DNA from: JAAUQA01 sp036351435
GTDB lineage: Bacteria > Pseudomonadota > Gammaproteobacteria > Competibacterales > Competibacteraceae
Reading direction: 5' to 3'
DNA: 26,548 bases
Assembly (NCBI GenBank): GCA_036351435.1
Contig: JAZBPA010000067.1
Location: 1 to 26,548 of the forward strand
The stretch's first letter is position 1; every line of letters starts with the position of its first letter. Positions 7,735-14,412 of the stretch are shown piece after piece. The notes under the pieces were generated by a model that had not been told where the DNA came from, searched no databases, and was given only the letters and a program-made list of their open reading frames with translations. The translations under genes and the position numbers were made by a program.

Positions 7735-8964
7735 TTAATCCAAATCCTGGGGACCGCTGATGATCCCTTCGTCGTGCAGTTGACCGACCTCGCCTTCGCT
7801 CATGCCGAGCACATCCAACAAGATTTCATCAGTATGTTGGCCGACTACCGGGGCCGGTCCGGCGGGTTGACGGGTGGCCGCACTGAAATCGAACGGTGAG
7901 CCAGGGGCCAGGTAGGAACCAATGCCGGGTTCGTCCACCATGCCAAACAGCGGGTTTTCCGCCGAACAGTCCGGATCGCGCTCCACCACTTGACGGAAAG
8001 TGCGATATTCCGACCAAGTGACCCGGTGTTTATCCAACACCTCCCGGACCTCCGCAAGGGTGCGGGTGCGGAACCAGGGTTCAAGCACTTCGGAAATCTG
8101 CCGCCGCGCCCGGAATCGGTCGCCTTCTTTCTTAAAGTTAAGACCGAGCTTGCTGGCTAGCGCATCCAAATCTTCACCCAGTCCGGTGGCTTTGCACAAA
8201 CTCGTCCACTGTGATGGAGTCAACCCCACCACCATCACCCGCTTATCTTCCATCGTACCGAAATCGCGGCCATAGCCACCGTACAAATAATTTCCATCTT
8301 TAGCTCGATCAACGTCGTTGACCGAGACTTCAGCCAGATAGCCCAAATGACCGAGCGTCGCGAGAGCCACGTCTTTCAGCGCGAGTTTTACTAGTTGCCC
8401 TTGTCCGGTCAGTCGGCGATGACGCTCAGCTGCCAGCAAACCTACCGCGGTCATTTGCCCGGCAATACAATCCCACGCCGGCAATAAATGATTGACCGGA
8501 CGCGGCCACAGCCGGGGGCCGGTAATCATCGGAAAGCCCACCTGCGGATTAACCGTGTAATCGACTTCGGAACCGCCGTCTCGCCGGCCCAATAGGTTGA
8601 CCATGACTAAGTCTTCCCGTTGCGCTTTCAGCTTTTCGTAGTCCAGCCAACCGCGAGCAGGAAAGTTAGTGACAAAAAGGCCCGAGTTTTCGCCCGGCCC
8701 GCAGATCAGCCGGATGAGGATTTCCTGGCCGCGAGGCTGACGAAAATCAACCGCGATTGAGCGTTTTCCGCGATTGAGTCCGGCCCAAAATAGGCTGCGT
8801 TTGCCGTCTATAGTTACCGGCCAGCGCTTGTAATCCAGTCCCCCTCCTACCAGATCGAAGCGAATCACATCGGCGCCCATTTGCGCCAGCGTCATTCCAC
8901 CGAGCGGCATGGCCACAAAAGCCGAGCCTTCCACGATTCGCAGACCTTCCAGGATAGGATTCAT
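7735..8964 (-). CDS. mct: CaiB/BaiF class III CoA-transferase, probable mesaconyl-CoA C1-C4 CoA transferase
   Basis: The ATG at 8964 is preferred over GTG at 8979 because GGAGG lies 8 bases before it; the longer start would put that site inside the coding region. The 409-residue protein reads ILEGLRIVEGSAFVAMPLGG at the N-terminus, then GGGLDYKRWPV, and has a catalytic-type Asp in LLPAWD at residue 165 of this start, where class III transferases form the acyl/CoA intermediate. These signatures are those I associate with 2-methylfumaryl-CoA isomerase (Mct) of the 3-hydroxypropionate bi-cycle, which moves CoA within mesaconyl-CoA from C1 to C4. Downstream meh and mcl fit the following steps. 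The 209-base gap to meh contains a MITE-like element, so meh-mcl may have a separate promoter or be read through. Confidence 0.86.
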   Translation of the reverse strand: MNPILEGLRIVEGSAFVAMPLGGMTLAQMGADVIRFDLVGGGLDYKRWPVTIDGKRSLFWAGLNRGKRSIAVDFRQPRGQEILIRLICGPGENSGLFVTNFPARGWLDYEKLKAQREDLVMVNLLGRRDGGSEVDYTVNPQVGFPMITGPRLWPRPVNHLLPAWDCIAGQMTAVGLLAAERHRRLTGQGQLVKLALKDVALATLGHLGYLAEVSVNDVDRAKDGNYLYGGYGRDFGTMEDKRVMVVGLTPSQWTSLCKATGLGEDLDALASKLGLNFKKEGDRFRARRQISEVLEPWFRTRTLAEVREVLDKHRVTWSEYRTFRQVVERDPDCSAENPLFGMVDEPGIGSYLAPGSPFDFSAATRQPAGPAPVVGQHTDEILLDVLGMSEGEVGQLHDEGIISGPQDLD

Positions 8965-9289
8965 TGATGATGCCTCCACGGGTTCTTCCGAGACTTAAGC
9001 AAACGATTCAATACAGAGCAATGTCGGAATGTAACGTCACTGCTGAAAAAGCAGTGACGAACATACCAACCTCTCCCCAAGACAACAGTATAAGGGAATT
9101 GGCCTGAAGAATGGGCCGTTATGGTCACCACAACGCCGACCCACGAGGTTCTACCATAGGCAACACGCTGAGAGCAAATGTTACGCAGCTGAAACACAGG
9201 GAAATCAACTTGTCCAACGCCCTGTTGTCATTGAACGATGCTGGGCAGATTGGTATTTGCAAGTACTGATCGACGCCGCGTCCCAAGAG
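8965..9289. other. Gene-poor stretch upstream of mct
   Basis: This must hold the mct promoter. A strong 10-bp hairpin lies at 9035-9059. A plus-strand frame is open from about 9053 into the RND remnant (reading e.g. QRPVVIERCWADWYLQVL), but it matches no family I recognise and has no start with a ribosome site, so it is not called as a gene. Confidence 0.4.
9035..9059. promoter_or_regulatory. Perfect 10-bp inverted repeat upstream of mct
   Basis: CGTCACTGCT (9035-9044) and AGCAGTGACG (9050-9059) flank a GAAAA loop. The element lies about 70-95 bases upstream of the mct start codon. It has no flanking T-run. It could be an operator for mct or a hairpin terminator for leftward or rightward transcription; the sequence does not decide. 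Confidence 0.45.
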
Positions 9290-9696
9290 CAAGCCTCGGT
9301 TAGGCTGGACTTCGAAGCCGGCCTCGACAGCGCGGCCGCTCTGGACGACATACGCGAACGGGCGGACATCGGTCGAGTTGCCGGCGGACAACGACGAATC
9401 GAGTGTCAATGAGGTCAACGTGGCTTTGTTTCCGGTATTGAGGGTCATCCTGTACGGCACCGGGCCGGAACGCACAGTGCTACATTTAGCCGGCGATCTG
9501 CGCGACAAGCTGGAGGGACTCCCCGATGTATCGAAGGTCGATATTGCTGGTGGTCGTGAGGAATTGCTGGAAGTGGTCGTAGACCCGGTTAGGTTAGATA
9601 AATCTGCCCGCTGAGGATCTGCTTAGTCTGTTCAGCTTTATTCTGGCTGTAGCCGAAGACAGCTGCAGCATGAAGGTCTTGAGAACAGCTGGTTAA
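9290..9696 (+). pseudogene. Fragment of an RND efflux pump inner-membrane subunit
   Basis: Three frames read in succession match one internal stretch of the RND (AcrB-like) periplasmic domain. Frame one, from 9290, gives QASVRLDFEAGLDSAAALDD. Frame two, from about 9375, gives ELPADNDESSVNEVN, then ALFPVL, DLRDKLEGLPDV and DIAGGREELLEVVVDP. Frame three, from 9604, gives LPAEDLLSLF and then stops at 9696. Each switch is a one-base gain or two-base loss. The normal protein is about 1000 residues; only some 130 remain, with no membrane segments, so it is a non-functional relic. Confidence 0.8.
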
Positions 9697-9717
9697 CTGC
9701 AACGCCAGCCCTGTGTG

Positions 9718-10341
9718 TTACAACGCTTGAGCGAGCGGTTTGGTGGTCAACGCTTCGCGGATAATCTCCTGCTCTGCCTTTCGTTTGGCGCTGTTCGCAT
9801 CTGGATAAAGCGACTGGCGTTCAAAATGTCGAGCGCGTTCCCGTATGGCGTCCTGATGCTGTTCTAATAAATCTTGCTGACAAGCGTGTAATGCATCCCA
9901 ATAAGGAGCCACTTCGGGGCGGCGCAGCTGGATCGTGGCGAATGCAAGGTCCTCAGATTGGGTTTCTACAAAAATAAAATAGGCTAAAACGACCAATGAC
10001 GAGCGATTAATGCCAGCTGTGCAATGAACGTAGACCCGATGTCCATTGCACAGCAGTGCATGCAAGTTTTGCACTGCTCCCGGTAAGCGGAGGCGCTGAT
10101 CTGCAGGATCAAAGTCGCGCATCGGACAACGCGCCATAACCAGTCCCAATCGTTCGCCCTGTTTAACATGGCGTGGATAATCAATACCTAAACGGTCGAG
10201 ACATTCTTGATGCTGTATCGACAATAACGCTGTTGCGCCACTTTTTGCTTGAATGGATTTGAGATGCCCTGGTTTCATTGGACAGCTGCCGATGATGATA
10301 TCGGGACGGATTTGATTCCAGCTCAATCTCCATGACCACAT
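9718..10341 (-). CDS. Dual-specificity phosphatase resembling plant glucan phosphatases (SEX4/LSF2-like)
   Basis: A 207-residue protein with the protein-tyrosine-phosphatase signature HCTAGINR at 106-113 (nucleophile C107, R113) and a likely general acid in MRDFDPAD (D76 or D78), 29-31 residues upstream, the normal distance. The order IIIGSCPMKP, SIQHQ, GIDYP, RDFDPADQRLRLPGAV and VYVHCTAG resembles the plant starch phosphatases SEX4 and LSF2, which dephosphorylate glucans, more than ordinary signalling DSPs. There is no carbohydrate-binding domain; the C-terminal 50 residues are charged helix. The start has only a weak ribosome site. It follows prc by about 28 bases on the same strand and may be co-transcribed. 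A glycogen-related role is inference; a protein phosphatase role is possible. Confidence 0.8.
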   Translation of the reverse strand: MWSWRLSWNQIRPDIIIGSCPMKPGHLKSIQAKSGATALLSIQHQECLDRLGIDYPRHVKQGERLGLVMARCPMRDFDPADQRLRLPGAVQNLHALLCNGHRVYVHCTAGINRSSLVVLAYFIFVETQSEDLAFATIQLRRPEVAPYWDALHACQQDLLEQHQDAIRERARHFERQSLYPDANSAKRKAEQEIIREALTTKPLAQAL

Positions 10342-10369
10342 AGCGACTTATCCAGCCAAGATGGTCAGA

Positions 10370-12487
10370 TTAACGGCCAGTCAAGGCAACACCACGTGCG
10401 CTTCGCTGGGCCAGAATCGCCAGATCGGCTGCGATGTGAGTGCTCTCATCCAACAGTGGGTCGGGATCGGTTCCTTCCTCGTGCTCTGGAATCTCCTCAC
10501 CTTTGGATAACGGGCTCAATCCCTGTGCTGCTCGGTACTGATTTTCCCGCTCAAATAAGCGATTCTGAGCTTTTTCCCATTCTATCTTGCGGTCGCGCTG
10601 CAGTAAGGAAACAGTAGTCTTATTACGCGCTTCTTTAGCCGCCTGAATGTCTTCCAATAATGTGCTGTACTCCGGGTCGGACGCCGTGCGCACCCGATGG
10701 CGGCGCGCTAATTCCGGTACTAGAGTTGTCAGGTCACTATCGCTACTATACCGAACAGGCCTAATTTCATCCCAGGGTAACGCCGTGTCTTGAGTGCTTT
10801 CCCCCACTTCGTCGGCGTCAAACAGGGAAGGCAAGATAATGTCGGGAACAACTCCCCGATGCTGGGTGCTGCCGCCGCTAATGCGGTAGAATTTTGCGAT
10901 GGTAAGCTTAAGTTGGCCCAGTGATCCCTGGGCATTGGGAATAAAGCGACTGAGGTCAATCAACGTTTGTACCGTGCCCTTGCCAAAGGTGGGGTCACCA
11001 ACCACGATGCCACGACCGTAATCCTGGATGGCTCCCGCAAAAATCTCGGAGGCTGAGGCACTAAGATGATCGACCAGGACGACTAACGGCCCTTCGTAGA
11101 CCAAATTGGCATCCGGGTCTTCCTCAATTTCTACGCCACCGCCCGTGTCACGGACTTGTACAATCGGTCCTTCCTCGATAAACAAACCGGTCAATTCGAC
11201 CGCTTCTTGCAGTGATCCGCCGCCATTTTGACGTAAATCCACCACTATGCTATCGACTTTATTGCGCATCTCCTTAAGGATTTGCCGCACATCACGGGTG
11301 GTACTACGGTAGTTTTTTTCACCCTGTTGGGCTGCGGCAAAATCACTATAAAACGTCGGGATGACAATGACGCCAACTTGAACATTACCACCCGATACCG
11401 GAATCGTCTTTATTTCGCTGCGGGCCGCCTGCTTTTCCAACTTAATAGTATCCCGAACCAGCTTGACCGTTTTGCTGGGGCCATCCGTGCCTGCTTTGGC
11501 CGGCACTATTTGTAATCGTACCACCGTACCTCGAGGGCCACGGATCAAATCCACGACATCGTCCAGTCGCCAGCCGATAATGTCGGTCATTGGTTCGTCA
11601 TTACCTTGCGCAACCCCAACGATTTTATCCTTGGGGCGCAGCTGCTTACTCAAATCGGCCGGACCGCCAGGGACAAGTTCCACAATGGTTACCCGTTCAT
11701 CTTCCATGCGTAACACGCTGCCTATACCTTCCAACGATAGGCGCATTTGAATATTGAAATTTTCGGTAGCGCGAGGTGAAAAATAGGCGGTATGCGGATC
11801 AAAGCTTTGCGCTAGCGCATTGATGTACAGCTGAAACACATCATCGCTGGTAGATTGCGTCGCTCGCCTTTCCAAACCCTCGTAGCGCTGTTGTAAAGTA
11901 TCGCGGGCAGCGGCTTGGTCTTGACCGGCCAGGATCAGGTTTAACATTTCATGCTTTAAACGCTTACGCCACAGCGCATTCAATTGAGCCACGCTGGTGG
12001 CCCAGGGAGCCTCTTTGCGATCCAGTGCCAGCGATTCTTTGATAGTAAAATTGAAGGGTTGTTTAAGTTGTTTCAGAATACGATCTGTCTGTTCCGCTAA
12101 ACGGCGTTGGTAGACATTAAAAATATCGTAGGCAGGTTGCAAATTACCGGCGCGTAAGTAATCGTCCAAAGTATAGCGATATTTTTCGAAGGCGGCGATA
12201 TCCCTTGCCAAAAAATAGCTGCGTGCCGGATCCAACGCGCTCAGATACGTATCCAACACCTGCCCAGATAACGTATCGTCAAGTTTAACTTGCCGATAAT
12301 GATAATGTGACAGTAGCTGGGCAATTGTGCGATCCAGGTTGGCATGCTTAGTTGACGGGGTAACTTGGTTGATAACGGTCGGCAACACGTCCTTTGCCGT
12401 AGCAAACGGTACCGTACACCCAACAGCCAGGAACAGGAAAAAACACGTTGTAACACGCCGTATTAGGGAAAAATCTCGCTTACGCAT
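10370..12487 (-). CDS. prc: Carboxy-terminal (tail-specific) processing protease, S41 family
   Basis: A 705-residue periplasmic protease. An N-terminal signal (VTTCFFLFLAVGC, residues 12-24) could be type I or, given AVGC, a lipoprotein signal. A helical N-terminal domain is followed by a PDZ domain around 245-335 (SLEGIGSVLR, VPGGPADLS, RPKDKI) and the S41 core with VDLRQNGGGSL at 417-426. The catalytic Ser-Lys pair is visible as S478 in SASASE and K503 in FGKGTVQ, 25 residues apart as in E. coli Prc. The long C-terminal extension is also Prc-like. Prc trims C-termini of envelope proteins and controls murein hydrolases. The ribosome site is weak. It is read in the same direction as the phosphatase gene downstream. 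Confidence 0.95.
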   Translation of the reverse strand: MRKRDFSLIRRVTTCFFLFLAVGCTVPFATAKDVLPTVINQVTPSTKHANLDRTIAQLLSHYHYRQVKLDDTLSGQVLDTYLSALDPARSYFLARDIAAFEKYRYTLDDYLRAGNLQPAYDIFNVYQRRLAEQTDRILKQLKQPFNFTIKESLALDRKEAPWATSVAQLNALWRKRLKHEMLNLILAGQDQAAARDTLQQRYEGLERRATQSTSDDVFQLYINALAQSFDPHTAYFSPRATENFNIQMRLSLEGIGSVLRMEDERVTIVELVPGGPADLSKQLRPKDKIVGVAQGNDEPMTDIIGWRLDDVVDLIRGPRGTVVRLQIVPAKAGTDGPSKTVKLVRDTIKLEKQAARSEIKTIPVSGGNVQVGVIVIPTFYSDFAAAQQGEKNYRSTTRDVRQILKEMRNKVDSIVVDLRQNGGGSLQEAVELTGLFIEEGPIVQVRDTGGGVEIEEDPDANLVYEGPLVVLVDHLSASASEIFAGAIQDYGRGIVVGDPTFGKGTVQTLIDLSRFIPNAQGSLGQLKLTIAKFYRISGGSTQHRGVVPDIILPSLFDADEVGESTQDTALPWDEIRPVRYSSDSDLTTLVPELARRHRVRTASDPEYSTLLEDIQAAKEARNKTTVSLLQRDRKIEWEKAQNRLFERENQYRAAQGLSPLSKGEEIPEHEEGTDPDPLLDESTHIAADLAILAQRSARGVALTGR

Positions 12488-12630
12488 GGCTAAAGTCCGC
12501 GTTGATCGTTATGTAATACTATACCTTAGGTTGTTTCCGTGAAAGTTGATCACCCACGCCTTGTTGAGAAAGGGTAGGCTGAACGTTATCTGAGAACGGG
12601 CGAATACGCATTGGTTTCATGTTGAATCGA

Positions 12631-13473
12631 CTATGCTGAGGGATGAACCAAGGTAATGTCAGTCGCTACCGGCTGTTTACCATTCGGCTCGGCCAAGGTA
12701 AATTCGAAGATATGATTGCGAGAAGGTAGTTTCATAACGTTGAACCCCTCCGGCAAACTGGAATCGTGGAAAAAAGCCGTGCGATACGGCGATTCAGAAT
12801 CGCGAGAATCAGTTTTCCACAAATAGGGCGAAAGATTGACCAGAAAGCGCATAAAGCCAAAGCTTTTGTTATCGTCATGATGGTAGCAGTACCCTCTCAC
12901 CCGCGCGCCTAGTTCGCCCCATTCCGGCGCGAAATAGTCGTCGCCGCGGGTAGGTAGCAGATTGGGCACTAGATAGCCGGAAACATACATATCCGCTTCC
13001 CTGCGCAGTTCTTCCGAAACGTTGTCGAAAGCGAGCACCTCTACCCGGCACCCCTTGTTCTGGAGGGCGCGCACAACCTGCACAAAGTCGCCATCGCCGG
13101 TAACCAACAGGACGCGATCCAGATTTTCCGATTGCAATAACACATCCACCGCCATGTCCAAATCGGCGTTCGCCTTACCGTAGCGATTACCGGATTCGTC
13201 TTCGAACCATTTGACCCGCTTTTCAATGACTTTGTAGCCGAGTTCCCGCAATGCGGATTGATAGGAGCGCGCCCGTTCCCGATAGATTAGGTTGGTCTCG
13301 GCACGTTCCTCGTCATATGACAGGTAAACATTCAAGCGCAAAGCTTCGGCGTGATCGCGGCAAGCGAATTCGCGCAGAATATCGTATTGCATCCGTTGCC
13401 CACCGTTGCGCGATATGTTGGTAGCGTCTACGTAAACACCGACGTTGGCGTGTGATTTATAACAGTTAGTCAT
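12631..13473 (-). CDS. NYN-domain (PIN-like) protein with cold-shock-like C-terminal domain
   Basis: Residues 10-165 form a NYN/LabA (DUF88) domain: YVDATNIS with D16, NADLDMAVD with D106, and VTGDGDF with D127/D129, the acidic residues expected to bind metal in this nuclease superfamily. Residues 186-277 look like a diverged cold-shock/S1-type OB fold: KSFGFMRFL, then YRTAFFHDSSLPEGF and a final strand pair with KQPVATDITLV, similar to the GFI...FFH.S.L pattern of CSD proteins. Such a fusion suggests an RNA-binding ribonuclease. It is separated from prc by about 140 bases and read in the same direction. The RNA target is unknown, and the OB-fold reading is by pattern only. Confidence 0.82.
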   Translation of the reverse strand: MTNCYKSHANVGVYVDATNISRNGGQRMQYDILREFACRDHAEALRLNVYLSYDEERAETNLIYRERARSYQSALRELGYKVIEKRVKWFEDESGNRYGKANADLDMAVDVLLQSENLDRVLLVTGDGDFVQVVRALQNKGCRVEVLAFDNVSEELRREADMYVSGYLVPNLLPTRGDDYFAPEWGELGARVRGYCYHHDDNKSFGFMRFLVNLSPYLWKTDSRDSESPYRTAFFHDSSLPEGFNVMKLPSRNHIFEFTLAEPNGKQPVATDITLVHPSA

Positions 13474-13755
13474 TGTGCATTTATTGAGTTAAGAAGCGAT
13501 TATTGAATGTTATTGGAATAATAAGAAAACTTTATAGTTCAGATCGTTGCAGGCCAACACCTCGCGTAAAAAAGCATCACACACGTCATGGTTTTGACAT
13601 TTTCCTGACACCACTTCTTAACAAACCTTTACTAGAATCTTGCAAGGAGCTGTGCTGAATCAGCAAGCCGGTCATATTCAATCAACCCACATCCTTGTTG
13701 CTCAACACCAATAAGACATGGGTGATAATTCACCGTTCACTTAGGAGAGGATTCA
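13474..13755. other. Intergenic stretch upstream of NYN gene
   Basis: No large gene is seen. It contains TTGACAT-TTTC-CTGACAC at 13594-13611, two 7-base units 11 bases apart that could act as a -35 region or a PhoB-like direct repeat, followed at 13632-13637 by a TAGAAT-like -10. These would drive rightward transcription toward the small ORF at 13756. Leftward promoters for the NYN gene should also be here but none is obvious. Confidence 0.35.
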
Positions 13756-13851
13756 ATGTGCTTGATGGGTGTGTTCAGCCTACAGCGCAGCGATTACCGA
13801 AACGAGAAAAACCGACACACCTCATCAATTAGGGTGGCGGGGACTGGGTAA
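13756..13851 (+). CDS. Possible small protein or leader peptide, 31 residues
   Basis: ATG at 13756 is preceded by TTAGGAGAGG with a 5-base gap, one of the strongest ribosome sites in the window. The frame encodes 31 residues starting MCLMGVFSLQ, with a basic middle (RNEKNRH) and no membrane segment. A hairpin with arms GGGACT (13840-13845) and AGTCCC (13858-13863) surrounds the stop codon. No homologue is recognised. It may be a true small protein, a leader peptide of a regulatory RNA, or chance; the strong ribosome site is the only direct evidence. Confidence 0.3.
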   Translation: MCLMGVFSLQRSDYRNEKNRHTSSIRVAGTG

Positions 13852-13875
13852 GGGATAGAGTCCCGCAGTGTTCTG

Positions 13876-14370
13876 TCACTGCCCCTCGCGCTCCATCGCA
13901 GACCAACCCTCTGCCCTGCCTAACAACATTAACAGATCTTTTTTCTTGGTGATCGGATACAGGGAAAATGTACCCATGCCTTTAGCCACCAATTGACGGG
14001 TCGTAACATCCATGATTTGCGCCGTAGTAACAACTAGACTGGCACCGGTGAAATCGATTTCACCGGTGCCTTCCAACTGATCCCCTTGTTTTACCGGGGC
14101 AAAAAAGTGCGTTTTGAATTCTACCGTAGAGCATAAATCCCCTCTGACCACCGCCCACGTGAGCGCCGTAACGCCTAAAGTGGCATCCATCATGCTGGCA
14201 ATGACTCCGCCATGACAGGAAGGCGGCATACTCAAGTGATTATCGCCGACCGAGAGACGATAAATGATCTTGCCCGGCTCTAAGACTTCGAGCTTCAATC
14301 CCAAGAACTGATCAAAGCGGCATATTTCCTTATAGAACGCAGCAAAATCGGAAAAATCCGGCTCATTCAT
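13876..14370 (-). CDS. PaaI-type hot-dog thioesterase family protein
   Basis: A 164-residue hot-dog protein. The key helix reads CHGGVIASMMDATLGVTA (residues about 52-69), the usual PaaI/YbgC-like pattern with HGG and an acidic residue D62 on the central helix. Strands such as TVEFKTHFFAPVKQGDQLEGTG follow and the end is poorly conserved. Such enzymes hydrolyse acyl-CoA or related thioesters in the cytoplasm; the substrate is not predictable. It lies 42 bases after the receiver-domain gene on the same strand. Its ribosome site is weak, so translation may depend on the upstream gene. The coding region contains a perfect 30-bp palindrome. Confidence 0.85.
   Translation of the reverse strand: MNEPDFSDFAAFYKEICRFDQFLGLKLEVLEPGKIIYRLSVGDNHLSMPPSCHGGVIASMMDATLGVTALTWAVVRGDLCSTVEFKTHFFAPVKQGDQLEGTGEIDFTGASLVVTTAQIMDVTTRQLVAKGMGTFSLYPITKKKDLLMLLGRAEGWSAMEREGQ
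14041..14070. repeat. Perfect 30-bp palindrome inside the thioesterase gene
   Basis: GGCACCGGTGAAAT followed by CG and then ATTTCACCGGTGCC reads identically on both strands over 30 bases with no spacer beyond the central ATCGAT. It encodes GTGEIDFTGA in the thioesterase. Neither edge extends. Its role, if any, is unknown: a protein-binding site or an mRNA hairpin are both possible. Confidence 0.9.
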
Positions 14371-14412
14371 TTCGGCAGAGGGAGTGATCGCTGCAGCAAC
14401 GGTATTAAAGAG

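Noticed and set aside
9053..9289. Plus-strand frame open upstream of the RND relic
   Set aside because: No start with a ribosome site and no family recognised; may be chance or unrelated debris, so only mentioned.
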